19,323 nt of DNA from CAZAQB01 sp964487155 (GCA_964487155.1 CAZAQB010000060.1:1-19323), one strand, 5' to 3'; numbered from the stretch's first letter, positions 7,117 to 14,195 are shown. The notes: generated by a model not told the origin, from the letters alone. Program-made: numbers and translations.

Positions 7117-7500
7117 CTAGCGGTGCAGGCTGACCGTCTCGACGATCAGAATGACCACCGAGGCCACGTTCGCCAGCAGGGCACCGCCGGACAGCGATAC
7201 GATGCTGGCCATGATGTGGGGGCTCAGGGGCAGGTCCAGGCCGTGCACCGTGATGCCCCAGACCACGGCGGCGGCCACCAGCTGGAGATCGGCCACCAGG
7301 CTGGCGGCGAGAAGAATGGCGCCGATCTGGGTGCGCTCGCCGAACTTCATGACGGTGGCGATGAGGCTCACCACCAGGGCCGCGTAGAGCTCGTAGACGT
7401 TGTGGTGGGCCGGGTCGTCGATGTCGCCGAGGAAGAAGCCGAAATTGAGTGTCAGTGCCAGCAGGATGAAGAAACCGAAGACCACCTTCTCGAGGTTCAT
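7117..7500 (-). CDS. Four-helix membrane protein of unknown function (DUF6394-like)
   Basis: This 127-residue protein has four likely transmembrane helices at about 5-25, 37-55, 60-83 and 95-122, joined by short loops. A conserved-looking acidic loop GDIDDPAHHN lies at about 25-34. From memory it resembles the family DUF6394, but I cannot verify this. GGGGGAG lies about nine bases before the ATG. It ends three bases before the channel gene begins, so the two proteins are probably made together. An accessory or regulatory subunit of the channel is an attractive inference. An independent membrane protein that merely shares the operon is equally consistent with the sequence. Confidence 0.78.
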   Translation of the reverse strand: MNLEKVVFGFFILLALTLNFGFFLGDIDDPAHHNVYELYAALVVSLIATVMKFGERTQIGAILLAASLVADLQLVAAAVVWGITVHGLDLPLSPHIMASIVSLSGGALLANVASVVILIVETVSLHR

Positions 7501-7889
7501 GGGCGGGACTCCCCCGTGCGCTTGGGATTTACGTTAGCAGACCCGCCGCGGCCGCACAGCCGCGGCGCGAAGCGCGCTGGCTGTTGCGGCTCGCGGTCTG
7601 CTGGAACTGGCCTGCATATTTCACCGCAACCCGGCCCGCCGGGGAGGGCTTGGCTGCGAGCAGGTGGCGTCGATTGGTGCAAGAGCACGGCTGTCGCCAT
7701 GCTTGCCGCGCCGCTCGGCGTCAGGTGCCGGGAGCGGCCGCCGCCGGGCCGCGGAGCGTCGCGGCGCACGGGCTGTCGTTCGCAGGAGCCGACGAAATTT
7801 CGCCTCAGGCATGGGCTTGCTACCGATCCGAAGCGATTCGGTGAACTCTGCGGGCTGGCATGCGGCCCAGACGCCACGGGGAGTGTGGG
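7501..7889. other. Divergent intergenic region between the channel operon and the receiver gene
   Basis: The 389 bases contain no supported gene; the short frames are Arg/Ala/Pro-rich and lack ribosome sites. A perfect 9-bp stem (7544-7552 with 7559-7567, loop CGCACA) lies just upstream of the small membrane gene. On the minus strand TGCTAACGT (7531-7539) could be an extended -10 element for that gene. I found no good plus-strand promoter for the receiver gene. Confidence 0.45.
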
Positions 7890-9167
7890 ATGACTGAACA
7901 AGTGCGCAGGGCGCTCGTCGTCGACGACTCCAGGCTGGCGCGCATCGCCCTCAGCAAGCTTCTCAACAAGCGCGACGTGGCCGTGGACTCGGTGGAAACC
8001 GGTTCGGCGGCCATCGACTATCTGCGCTCCTCTCCCCGTCCGGACGTGGTCTTCATGGACTACATGATGCCGGATATGGACGGCTTCGAAGCCACCCGCC
8101 GCATCCGTGCCCTGGCGGGCGAGTTTGTGCCGGTGGTGATGTACACCTCCCAGGATCGCGACGAGGACCGCGAGAAGGCCCGCCAGCTCGGCATTGCCGG
8201 CTTCCTGTCCAAGCCAAGCGGCGAGGACAGCCTGGACGAGGTGCTGAGAGAACTGGCGCGGGGCGCCGCGGTGCGGCGCGCGGAGTCGGTGGCTGTATCG
8301 GGGGGTGAGCCCCTGGAGTCCTCGGGGCAGGAATCCGGGGCCGAGAATGAATCGGTGCCGGAACCTGAGCCGGCACCCACAGCGTCGCCTGCTGGCGCCC
8401 CGGCTTCGGCCGCTGCCGCCGGCCGTTCCCAGATCTCCTGGGATGAGGTGCGCGAGGTGGCCCGGCGCAGCGCCCAGACGCTGGCGGCGGAGGCCGCCAC
8501 CGACGCCGCCCGCCGCGAGGTCGAAGCCCTGCGCGGGGAGCTGGACAGCCTCTCCCGGCGCAGCACCGACGCGGCGCGGGAGACGGCCCGGGAGGCGGCC
8601 CGCGAGATGGCGGAGCACGTCGCCCGCGACCGGGCCGAGGAAGTGGCCGAGGCCTCCGCCCGGCGCATCGCGGCGCAGGTGGCGGAGGAGAGCGCCGCCC
8701 GGGTGGCCACCGAGGTGGTCCCCGAGGCCACCCGCCGGCTGCTGGAGGACATCAAGCGGGACGTCCGGGAGTACGTGGCGGAACTGCTGGCCGCCGACGT
8801 CTATCGGGCCCAGATCGCAGAGATTGTCATGGACCACGCCCTGCCGCCCCTGCAGCAGGCGCTGCTGGAGGAAACCCTGCCGCGGATCCGTGAGGCGGTG
8901 GTCATCGAGGCCCTGCGCGAGTCCGAGCGCCGGGCCACCCTCACCGCCCAGGAGGCGGCCACCGAGTCCGCCAAGACCACCGCGGTTGCGATCATCGAAC
9001 CGGAACTGGCCCGCCATCGGGACGAGACCGACAACCGGGTGGCCGAGGAACTGGGCCGCGCCCGCCAGGAACTCTCCCGGGTGCTGCAGCGCGGCCTGCT
9101 GGCAGTCGGCGCCGTGGCCGTGGCCGGCGCCGCGGCAGCCCTGTACCTGGCAACCCGGGTAGGGTGA
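7890..9167 (+). CDS. Receiver-domain protein with long helical region and C-terminal membrane anchor
   Basis: This 425-residue protein begins with a CheY-like receiver domain (about 1-125). Its acidic pair is D12-D13, the phospho-acceptor is D57 (VFMDYMMPD), the switch residue is T86 and the lysine is K108. A Pro/Ala/Glu linker (about 130-180) follows. Then come about 220 residues very rich in Ala, Arg and Glu with heptad-like repetition (AREAAREMAEHVARD), predicted as long amphipathic or coiled-coil helices. The last 25 residues hold a hydrophobic segment (LLAVGAVAVAGAAAALYLA) that ends almost at the C-terminus, so the protein looks tail-anchored. There is no DNA-binding or enzymatic output domain. 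ATG 7890 has GGGGAG just upstream; the frame opens ten codons earlier. No histidine kinase is adjacent. The output is unknown. Confidence 0.88.
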   Translation: MTEQVRRALVVDDSRLARIALSKLLNKRDVAVDSVETGSAAIDYLRSSPRPDVVFMDYMMPDMDGFEATRRIRALAGEFVPVVMYTSQDRDEDREKARQLGIAGFLSKPSGEDSLDEVLRELARGAAVRRAESVAVSGGEPLESSGQESGAENESVPEPEPAPTASPAGAPASAAAAGRSQISWDEVREVARRSAQTLAAEAATDAARREVEALRGELDSLSRRSTDAARETAREAAREMAEHVARDRAEEVAEASARRIAAQVAEESAARVATEVVPEATRRLLEDIKRDVREYVAELLAADVYRAQIAEIVMDHALPPLQQALLEETLPRIREAVVIEALRESERRATLTAQEAATESAKTTAVAIIEPELARHRDETDNRVAEELGRARQELSRVLQRGLLAVGAVAVAGAAAALYLATRVG

Positions 9168-9189
9168 GGGTGTACGCCCCGCCCAGGGG

Positions 9190-9278
9190 GCCACAGATGA
9201 ACGCAGATGGACACGGATGGAATCAATGGATTGCTCTCTGACCCACTCAATCTGCGTCCATCGGTGTTCATCTGTGGC
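9190..9278. repeat. Dispersed inverted repeat, family A, copy 2
   Basis: Arms of 29 bases (9190-9218 and 9250-9278) pair with four mismatches around a 31-base spacer. The outer part, GCCACAGATGAAC, is identical to copy 1 at 810-967, and the right arms share CATCGGTGTTCATCTGTGGC. It occupies the convergent gap between the receiver gene and endonuclease V. It begins 22 bases after one stop and ends 21 bases before the other. Confidence 0.85.
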
Positions 9279-9299
9279 TGACCAGCCGCCGCTGCCAGC

Positions 9300-9968
9300 T
9301 TAGCGCCCCGCGGCCAGCCGGTCCGCCATGCGGATCGGCTCCGGCAGGCGGTAGCGGCCGGTGCAGGCCAGCACCCATTGGCAGGCATCGTCGAAATCCA
9401 CCCGGTGGCCCGGCGAGATGTACAGCGGCCGCACGCCGGTGCGGGTGCGCAGCACCGTGCCGATGCGCTCGTCGCCATCGAGCAGCGGAACCCGGTCGCC
9501 GTTCTCCCGGCCGGGCTCGGCGTGGCGGCCCAGCAGCCGGCTCTTGCCGACGCCGATGGTGGGCAGGCCGCTGATCACCCCCAGGTGGGCGGCCACCCCC
9601 AGGCGCCGGGGATGGGCGATGCCCTGGCCGTCGCAGAGCACCAGATCGGGACATCGCGCCAGCGCCTGCAGGGCCGCGATCACCGCCGGCAGCTCCCGGA
9701 AGGAGAGCAGGCCGGGGATGTAGGGCAGGGTCACCGGGCGGCGAGCCACGGCATGCTCTATCGGCTCCAGCTCCGGCAGGCGGAACAGCGCCGCGGCCGC
9801 CTGGGCGGTGCGCCCGCGCTCGGGGAACGCCACGTCCACGCCCGCCACCCAGCGCGGCGGCGCACGCAGGGCTTCCAGGCGTACCTCGCCCCGCAGCTCC
9901 TGCTGCAGGGCGATGGCCTCGGCGGGGGAGAGCTCCCAGGGATGTGTTCGGAGGGTGGGGAGGGTCAG
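9300..9968 (-). CDS. nfi: Endonuclease V (deoxyinosine 3' endonuclease), probable CTG start
   Basis: Endonuclease V cuts near deoxyinosine and other deaminated bases. The catalytic triad is visible as D45 (AGVDVAF), E92 (LSFRELP) and D113 (LCDGQGIAHPRR), matching D43/E89/D110 of the Thermotoga enzyme. PYIPG and GHRVDFDDA are also typical. The conserved N-terminal part (HPWELSPAEAIALQ) is encoded, but no ATG, GTG or TTG occurs in frame between the stop at 10020-10022 and GTG 9848. Starting at GTG 9848 would leave only four residues before the first catalytic Asp. CTG at 9966-9968 overlaps the TGA of the upstream gene (CTGA) and gives 222 residues, nearly the 223 of E. coli Nfi. I therefore propose a CTG start with translational coupling. 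Confidence 0.85.
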   Translation of the reverse strand: MTLPTLRTHPWELSPAEAIALQQELRGEVRLEALRAPPRWVAGVDVAFPERGRTAQAAAALFRLPELEPIEHAVARRPVTLPYIPGLLSFRELPAVIAALQALARCPDLVLCDGQGIAHPRRLGVAAHLGVISGLPTIGVGKSRLLGRHAEPGRENGDRVPLLDGDERIGTVLRTRTGVRPLYISPGHRVDFDDACQWVLACTGRYRLPEPIRMADRLAAGR

Positions 9969-10255
9969 CCGCGCAGGTCCAGCTCGTCGAGGGGGTTGAA
10001 CATCACGCCGCCGGCCCGGTCATCGAAGTCGTAGTCTTCCCGGGCGAGATCCAGGGAGCCGGAGTAGTCCTCCGGCGGTTGTGCGGTCTCCGCCCCCAGT
10101 TCCAGCCAGCTGTCCAGATCCAGTTCTTCCACGGAGCCGTCGAAGTACTGGATCTCCACGGTTTCCTCCTCCGGTTCGAAGGCCACCACCTCGAACGTCT
10201 CGCCGGTGGGGGTGAGATACCAGTCGCCCACCACGGGTCGTAGCTGTGCGGCCAT
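9965..10255 (-). CDS. Small acidic protein of unknown function (DUF6763-like)
   Basis: This is a 96-residue cytoplasmic protein with a strongly acidic middle and C-terminal part. It opens with PVVGDWYLTPTGETFEVVAFEPEE, cut here to its key pieces VGDWY, FEVVAF and VEIQYFDG, then EELDLDSWLE. These suggest a small beta-barrel or Tudor/SH3-like fold followed by an acidic helix. From memory this pattern belongs to gammaproteobacterial proteins labelled DUF6763, which I cannot verify. The chosen ATG has a strong AGGAGG six bases upstream; the frame extends further to 10351 without a ribosome site. Its stop overlaps the proposed endonuclease V start. It also lies behind tas in the same direction, with its own predicted promoter. 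Confidence 0.82.
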   Translation of the reverse strand: MAAQLRPVVGDWYLTPTGETFEVVAFEPEEETVEIQYFDGSVEELDLDSWLELGAETAQPPEDYSGSLDLAREDYDFDDRAGGVMFNPLDELDLRG

Positions 10256-10278
10256 GGTACACCTCCTGTCAGCCACTC

Positions 10279-10315
10279 CCCGGGCCAGAGAGTGCCTGCC
10301 GCGGGCGCCCGGGGA
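10279..10315 (-). other. 8-bp stem in the leader of the small acidic gene
   Basis: CCCCGGGC (10279-10286) and GCCCGGGG (10308-10315) are perfectly complementary around a 21-base loop. The structure falls between the predicted transcription start and the AGGAGG of the small acidic gene. No U-run follows on either strand, so a terminator for tas is doubtful. Confidence 0.4.
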
Positions 10316-10322
10316 TGTGCAA

Positions 10323-10351
10323 CGTATAGGCCCCGAGCCGCGCTGCTGCAA
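10323..10351 (-). promoter_or_regulatory. Predicted promoter for the small acidic gene and nfi
   Basis: On the minus strand TTGCAG (10346-10351) and TATACG (10323-10328) are separated by 17 bases. Transcription would begin near 10316, about 60 bases before the ATG. It lies just after the tas stop, so the pair could be expressed separately from tas. Confidence 0.4.
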
Positions 10352-10357
10352 CCCGCC

Positions 10358-11392
10358 TCACGGACAGGGGTTGGGAATCTCCCGGTGGATGGCCTCGATG
10401 GCTTCTTCCAGCACCGGGTCGAGTCTCATCAGCGCGCCGTCGATGTCGGCCTGCAATTGCTCCAGGGTGGTGGCGCCGATGATGTTGGCGGTGACGAACG
10501 GCTGGGCGGAGACGAAGGCCAGCGCCATCTGTGCCGGATCCCAGCCGTGCTCCCGGGCCAGCGCCACGTAGCGGGCGGTGGCGGTCTCACCCTGGGCGTT
10601 GAGGTAGCGGGAGAAGCGCTCGAACAGCGTGACCCGGGCACGCGCCGGGCGGGCGCCGTGCAGGTACTTGCCGCTCAGCATGCCGAAGGCGAGCGGTGAG
10701 TAGGCCAGCAGTCCCACCCGCTCCCGGTGGCTCACCTCGGCGAGCCCCACCTCGAAGCTGCGATTGAGCAGGTTGTAGGGATTCTGGATGGAGACCACCC
10801 GGGGCAGGCCGAACTCCTGCGCGGCCCGCAGAAAGCGCATCACCCCCCAGGGAGTCTCGTTGGACAGGCCGACGAAGCGCACCCGGCCGTCCTCCACCAG
10901 TCCGGCCAGGGCCTCCAGGGTGGCCTCGATACGGGGTGCGGGCCCTTCGTCGGTGGCCTGGTAGCCCAGCCGGCCGAAGTAGTTGGCGCGGCGTTCCGGC
11001 CAGTGCAGCTGGTAGAGATCGACATAGTCGGTGCCAAGGCGGGTGAGGGAGCCCTCCAGGGCGTGTCGCAGCCCTGCCGCGTCAAAGCTGGGGGCGCCGC
11101 CGCGCACGTGGTCCAGCCCCGGGCCGGACGCCTTGGTGGCGAGGATCAGATCCTCCCGGCTGCCCCGCCGGGCGAGCCAGCTGCCGAGGTAGCTCTCGGT
11201 GCGCCCCACGGTCTCGGCCCGCGGCGGCACCGGGTACATTTCCGCGGTGTCGATGAAGTTCACCCCGCGCTCGACGGCGTAGTCCAGCTGGCTGTGGGCG
11301 TCGTGCTCGGTGTTCTGCTCGCCCCAGGTCATGGTGCCCAGGCACACCGCGCTGACGCGCAGGTCGGTGTCCCCCAGTGTGCGGTATTCCAT
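10358..11392 (-). CDS. tas: NADP(H)-dependent aldo/keto reductase, Tas family
   Basis: This 344-residue TIM-barrel oxidoreductase closely follows E. coli Tas (346 residues). Shared stretches include LGTMTWGEQN, FIDTAEMYPVPPR, NPYNLLNRSFEVGLAEVS and QMALAFVSAQPFV. The catalytic tetrad of aldo/keto reductases is D48, Y53, K87 and H130. The natural substrate of Tas is not established; in E. coli extra copies suppress a tyrosine auxotrophy. The start ATG has AAGGAGG eight bases upstream, and the longer open frame to 11629 is not needed. It is divergent from the phosphatase gene with about 180 bases between starts. It is followed after about 100 bases by the small acidic gene. Confidence 0.93.
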   Translation of the reverse strand: MEYRTLGDTDLRVSAVCLGTMTWGEQNTEHDAHSQLDYAVERGVNFIDTAEMYPVPPRAETVGRTESYLGSWLARRGSREDLILATKASGPGLDHVRGGAPSFDAAGLRHALEGSLTRLGTDYVDLYQLHWPERRANYFGRLGYQATDEGPAPRIEATLEALAGLVEDGRVRFVGLSNETPWGVMRFLRAAQEFGLPRVVSIQNPYNLLNRSFEVGLAEVSHRERVGLLAYSPLAFGMLSGKYLHGARPARARVTLFERFSRYLNAQGETATARYVALAREHGWDPAQMALAFVSAQPFVTANIIGATTLEQLQADIDGALMRLDPVLEEAIEAIHREIPNPCP

Positions 11393-11573
11393 GCGCTCGG
11401 CCTCCTTCAGCCGTTGGTGGATGATCCGCCCCGGCAGGCGCGGGCCCGCCGCAGCGCTGCCGGCGTGACGCCGTTCAGGATAGGCTGTGGCGAGCCCGGC
11501 CGGGGCGCTGCGGGGGCTCGCCAAGGCGCCCGCGCCCTGCTGGAATGGGGGGCGATCCGCCCGGAGGCTTCCC

Positions 11574-12221
11574 GTGCATCCCATTCCCGGCACTCCCGTC
11601 ACCGTCGTCGATCTGCTGCGCCATGGCATGCCGCAGGGTGGTGGGCGCTATCGGGGCAGCCTGGACGACCCCCTGGCGGAGGAGGGCTGGACCCAGATGT
11701 GGGAAGCGGCGGGGCGAAATCCCCCCTGGTCCGTGGTGGTGACTTCGCCGCTGCGCCGCTGCGCCGAGTTCGCGGTGGCCCTGGCCCGGCGCGACGGCCT
11801 GCCGGTGGAACAGGACCCGCGCCTGCGGGAGGTGGGTTTCGGCCGCTGGGAGGGACACCGGGTGGCGGAGTTGCTGGCGACCGACCCGGCACCGGTGCGG
11901 GCCTACTGGCGGGACCCGGTCGCCCACCCGCCGCCCGGGGGCGAGCCGCTGCCGGCCTTCCGGGAGCGGGTGGTGGCGGCCTGGGAGACCCTGCTGGCCC
12001 GCCACCAGGCCCGCCACGTCCTGCTGGTGGGGCACGGCGGTGTGCTGCGCATGCTGCTGGCCCATGTGCTGGAGATGCCGCTCGCCGGTGTGCTGCGCCT
12101 GGAAGTGCCCCACGCCAGCCTGACCCGGATCCGCGTTCAGCCCGACATCAACGCCCGGCGCACCGCAAGCCTGGTGTTCCATGCCCGCACCGGCGGGCCG
12201 CCGGAGACGGTTGACCGGTGA
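11574..12221 (+). CDS. Histidine phosphatase (phosphoglycerate mutase/CobC superfamily)
   Basis: This 215-residue protein has the LRHG signature with nucleophile H17, the second arginine pair in SPLRRC, the acid/base glutamate region LREVGFGRWEG and the second histidine in LVGHGGVLRML. It should hydrolyse a phosphate monoester through a phosphohistidine. The size and the FGRWEG motif resemble alpha-ribazole phosphatase (CobC) and related small phosphatases. There is no cobalamin gene nearby, so the substrate remains open. GTG 11574 has GGAGG six bases upstream and places the signature close to the N-terminus. An in-frame ATG at 11487 would add 29 unconserved residues. It stands alone, divergent from tas and convergent with trmB. 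Confidence 0.88.
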   Translation: MHPIPGTPVTVVDLLRHGMPQGGGRYRGSLDDPLAEEGWTQMWEAAGRNPPWSVVVTSPLRRCAEFAVALARRDGLPVEQDPRLREVGFGRWEGHRVAELLATDPAPVRAYWRDPVAHPPPGGEPLPAFRERVVAAWETLLARHQARHVLLVGHGGVLRMLLAHVLEMPLAGVLRLEVPHASLTRIRVQPDINARRTASLVFHARTGGPPETVDR

Positions 12222-12337
12222 ATCGGTGGATTAGTCAATCAGTTCATCGGTTAATCAGTTAATCGGGCTGGCAGCCGCACCGGCGGTGGCTTTGGCCCTG
12301 ATTAACCAATCAACGGATCAACTAATCAACGAGTCAA
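12219..12337. repeat. Dispersed inverted repeat, family B
   Basis: Imperfect arms of about 40 bases (roughly 12219-12258 and 12298-12337) pair best at GGTTAATCAG (12249-12258) with CTGATTAACC (12298-12307), and at GATTAGT elsewhere. The sequence is visibly AT-richer than its neighbours and built of AATCAGTTNATCGG-like units. It fills the convergent gap between the phosphatase and trmB. It covers both stop codons, so the last codons of trmB are made of repeat sequence. Confidence 0.75.
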
Positions 12338-13088
12338 ACGATCCACGCCGCCGGTAGATCAGGTCCTGCACCGGGTGGCCCCGGGCTTCGCCCCGGCGCT
12401 GGAAACGGGTCTCCGGCCGCCCGCAGGGCCCCGGCGCGAAGCGCCCGCGGCCGCTGGCGTTGACCAGCTCGGGGCAGTCCTCAAGCACGTCCAGCATCCA
12501 CTGAGCGTAGTCACTCCAGTCGGTGGCGAGATGCAGGAAACCGCCGGGCGCCAGCCGCCGGGCCACCAGGGACGCCCAGTCGGGCTGCACCATGCGCCGC
12601 TTGTGGTGGCGCTTCTTGGGCCAGGGATCGGGGAAGAACAGCTGCACTCCGGCCAGGGAGGCCTGCGGCACTCTTCGCGCCAGCAGTTCCACGGCGTCGG
12701 CGCAGGCCACCCGCACGTTGCGAACGCCTTCCTGCTCCAGCCGCTGCAACAGTCCGCCCACCCCGGGGCGGTACACCTCCACCCCCAGGTAGCCCCGCTC
12801 GGGATGGCTGCGGGCCAGCTCCACCAGGGCGGAGCCGTTGCCGAAGCCGATGTCCATGACCACCGGCACGCCGGGGCCGAACAGGGCCGCCGGATCCAGC
12901 ACTCCGGTGTCGGGGACGGCGTAACGCCCCAGCAGTTGTTCAAGGGCCCGGCGCTGGGCCTGGGTGAGCCGGCCCTCCCGGCGCACGAAGCTGCGCACCG
13001 GGCGCAGCGCCTCGGCCGAGGTGCCGGGCCCGCCGCACGCAGCGGCGGATTCGGTCATCGGTGCGGGCCGGGGGCGATCACTGGTCAC
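12318..13088 (-). CDS. trmB: tRNA (guanine-N7-)-methyltransferase
   Basis: TrmB uses S-adenosylmethionine to methylate N7 of G46 in the variable loop of many tRNAs. The SAM-binding MDIGFGNGSALVELA, the family signature FFPDPWPKKRHHKRR and LATDWSDYAQWML are all present. The GTG at 13086-13088 overlaps the thiG stop (GTGA) and follows GGAGG by about 12 bases, giving 256 residues. An ATG at 13058 would give 246, but has no ribosome site. I prefer the coupled GTG with moderate confidence. The final residues FDSLIS are encoded by the right arm of repeat family B, so the natural C-terminus has been altered or replaced by the repeat. It is the third gene of a thiS-thiG-trmB unit. Confidence 0.93.
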   Translation of the reverse strand: MTSDRPRPAPMTESAAACGGPGTSAEALRPVRSFVRREGRLTQAQRRALEQLLGRYAVPDTGVLDPAALFGPGVPVVMDIGFGNGSALVELARSHPERGYLGVEVYRPGVGGLLQRLEQEGVRNVRVACADAVELLARRVPQASLAGVQLFFPDPWPKKRHHKRRMVQPDWASLVARRLAPGGFLHLATDWSDYAQWMLDVLEDCPELVNASGRGRFAPGPCGRPETRFQRRGEARGHPVQDLIYRRRGSFDSLIS

Positions 13089-13867
13089 TGGAAGAACGTG
13101 CCCTCCAGCGGCGAGGAGGCGGAGGCGTAGCGCTTGCGCGGAATGCGGCCGGCCAGGAACGCCTCCCGGCCCGCCTCCACGGCCTTGCGCATGGCGCCGG
13201 CCATCAGCACCGGGTCGCGGGCGCCGGCGATGGCGGTGTTCATGAGCACCCCATCGCAGCCCAGCTCCATGGCAATGGCGGCGTCCGAGGCGGTGCCCAC
13301 CCCGGCGTCGACCAGCACCGGCACCGACAGGGTCTCGACGATGTCCAGCAGGTTGTAACGATTCTGGATGCCGAGGCCGGAGCCGATGGGTGCCGCCAGC
13401 GGCATGACCGCCACGCAGCCGATAGCCTCCAGGCGGCGGGCGGCGATGGGGTCGTCGCTGGTGTAGACCATCACCTGGAAGCCATCCGCCACCAGTTCCC
13501 GGGCCGCCTCCAGGGTGGCCGGCACGTCGGGAAACAGCGTGCGCTCGTCCCCCAGCACCTCCAGCTTCACCAGGGAGTGGCCGTCCAGCAGCTCGCGGGC
13601 GAGCCGGCAGGTGCGCACCGCGTCCCGGGCCGTGTAGCAGCCGGCGGTGTTGGGCAGCAGCGTGTAGCGCTCGGGGGGAACGGCCTCCAGCAGGTTCGGG
13701 GCGTCCGGGTCCTGGCCGACATTGCTGCGGCGGATGGCTACGGTGACGATCTCGGCGCCGCTGGCGGCGACAGCGGCAGCGGTCTGCTCCAGATCCCGGT
13801 ACTTGCCGGTGCCCACCAGCAGGCGGGAGCGGAATTCGCGGCCGGCGATGGTGAAGGTATCGTTCAT
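13085..13867 (-). CDS. thiG: Thiazole synthase
   Basis: ThiG condenses deoxyxylulose phosphate, dehydroglycine (or glycine-derived imine) and the thiocarboxylate of ThiS to form the thiazole phosphate of thiamine. The 260-residue TIM barrel shows K101 in LVKLEVLGD at the Schiff-base position. It also shows VLVDAGVGTASDAAIAMELG, GVLMNTAIA and the C-terminal AGRIPRKRYASASSP typical of the family. The start ATG lies 39 bases after thiS, with only a weak ribosome site. The stop overlaps the trmB start. The pathway partners thiO/thiH, thiE, thiC and thiF are not in the window. Confidence 0.97.
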   Translation of the reverse strand: MNDTFTIAGREFRSRLLVGTGKYRDLEQTAAAVAASGAEIVTVAIRRSNVGQDPDAPNLLEAVPPERYTLLPNTAGCYTARDAVRTCRLARELLDGHSLVKLEVLGDERTLFPDVPATLEAARELVADGFQVMVYTSDDPIAARRLEAIGCVAVMPLAAPIGSGLGIQNRYNLLDIVETLSVPVLVDAGVGTASDAAIAMELGCDGVLMNTAIAGARDPVLMAGAMRKAVEAGREAFLAGRIPRKRYASASSPLEGTFFQ

Positions 13868-13906
13868 GGCGCTCGACTGGTCGGGGTTGCTGGGATCGGT
13901 GGCGGT

Positions 13907-14131
13907 TCAGCCGCCGCCGATGGCCTGGACGATCTCCACCCGGTCGCCGTCGCGCAGCCGGTACTCCGGGAGGCGGCTGCGGGGCAGCAGATCTTCGTTG
14001 ACCTCGACAGCCACCCGCCGGCCCCCGAGGCCCATGACCTGCAGCAGCGAGGCGGCGGTGGTGCCCGGGGCGAGAGCCCGGGTCTCGCCGTTCACGTGGA
14101 CGGCGATGGTGTTGGGGGCCTGTTCGGTCAT
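13907..14131 (-). CDS. thiS: Sulfur carrier protein
   Basis: This 74-residue ubiquitin-like protein ends in AIGGG, whose terminal Gly-Gly is adenylated and converted to a thiocarboxylate that delivers sulfur to ThiG. The beta-grasp start (VHVNGETR) and EVNEDLLPRS fit the family. ATG 14131 has GGGAGC upstream. The frame opens earlier at 14197, but those codons lie at or before the predicted transcription start. No TPP-riboswitch core (CTGAGA with the later conserved stretch) is visible on the minus strand between the promoter and the start. Confidence 0.95.
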   Translation of the reverse strand: MTEQAPNTIAVHVNGETRALAPGTTAASLLQVMGLGGRRVAVEVNEDLLPRSRLPEYRLRDGDRVEIVQAIGGG

Positions 14132-14195
14132 GGCGCTCCCGGTCGGCGGTCCTGGCAGGGAGATGGCGGTGCGGGGCACCTCAATCAACCCTGGC

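Noticed and set aside
7497..9194. 565-residue open frame on the minus strand opposite the receiver gene
   Set aside because: It is a Gly/Leu/Arg/His-rich antisense shadow with no motif, and the plus strand encodes a clear receiver domain.
10727..12214. 495-residue plus-strand frame across tas and the phosphatase
   Set aside because: It is antisense to tas and then out of frame with the phosphatase, and becomes Gly/Pro-rich low complexity.
14132..14195. TPP riboswitch upstream of thiS
   Set aside because: The predicted leader is about 58 bases and lacks the conserved thi-box motifs.
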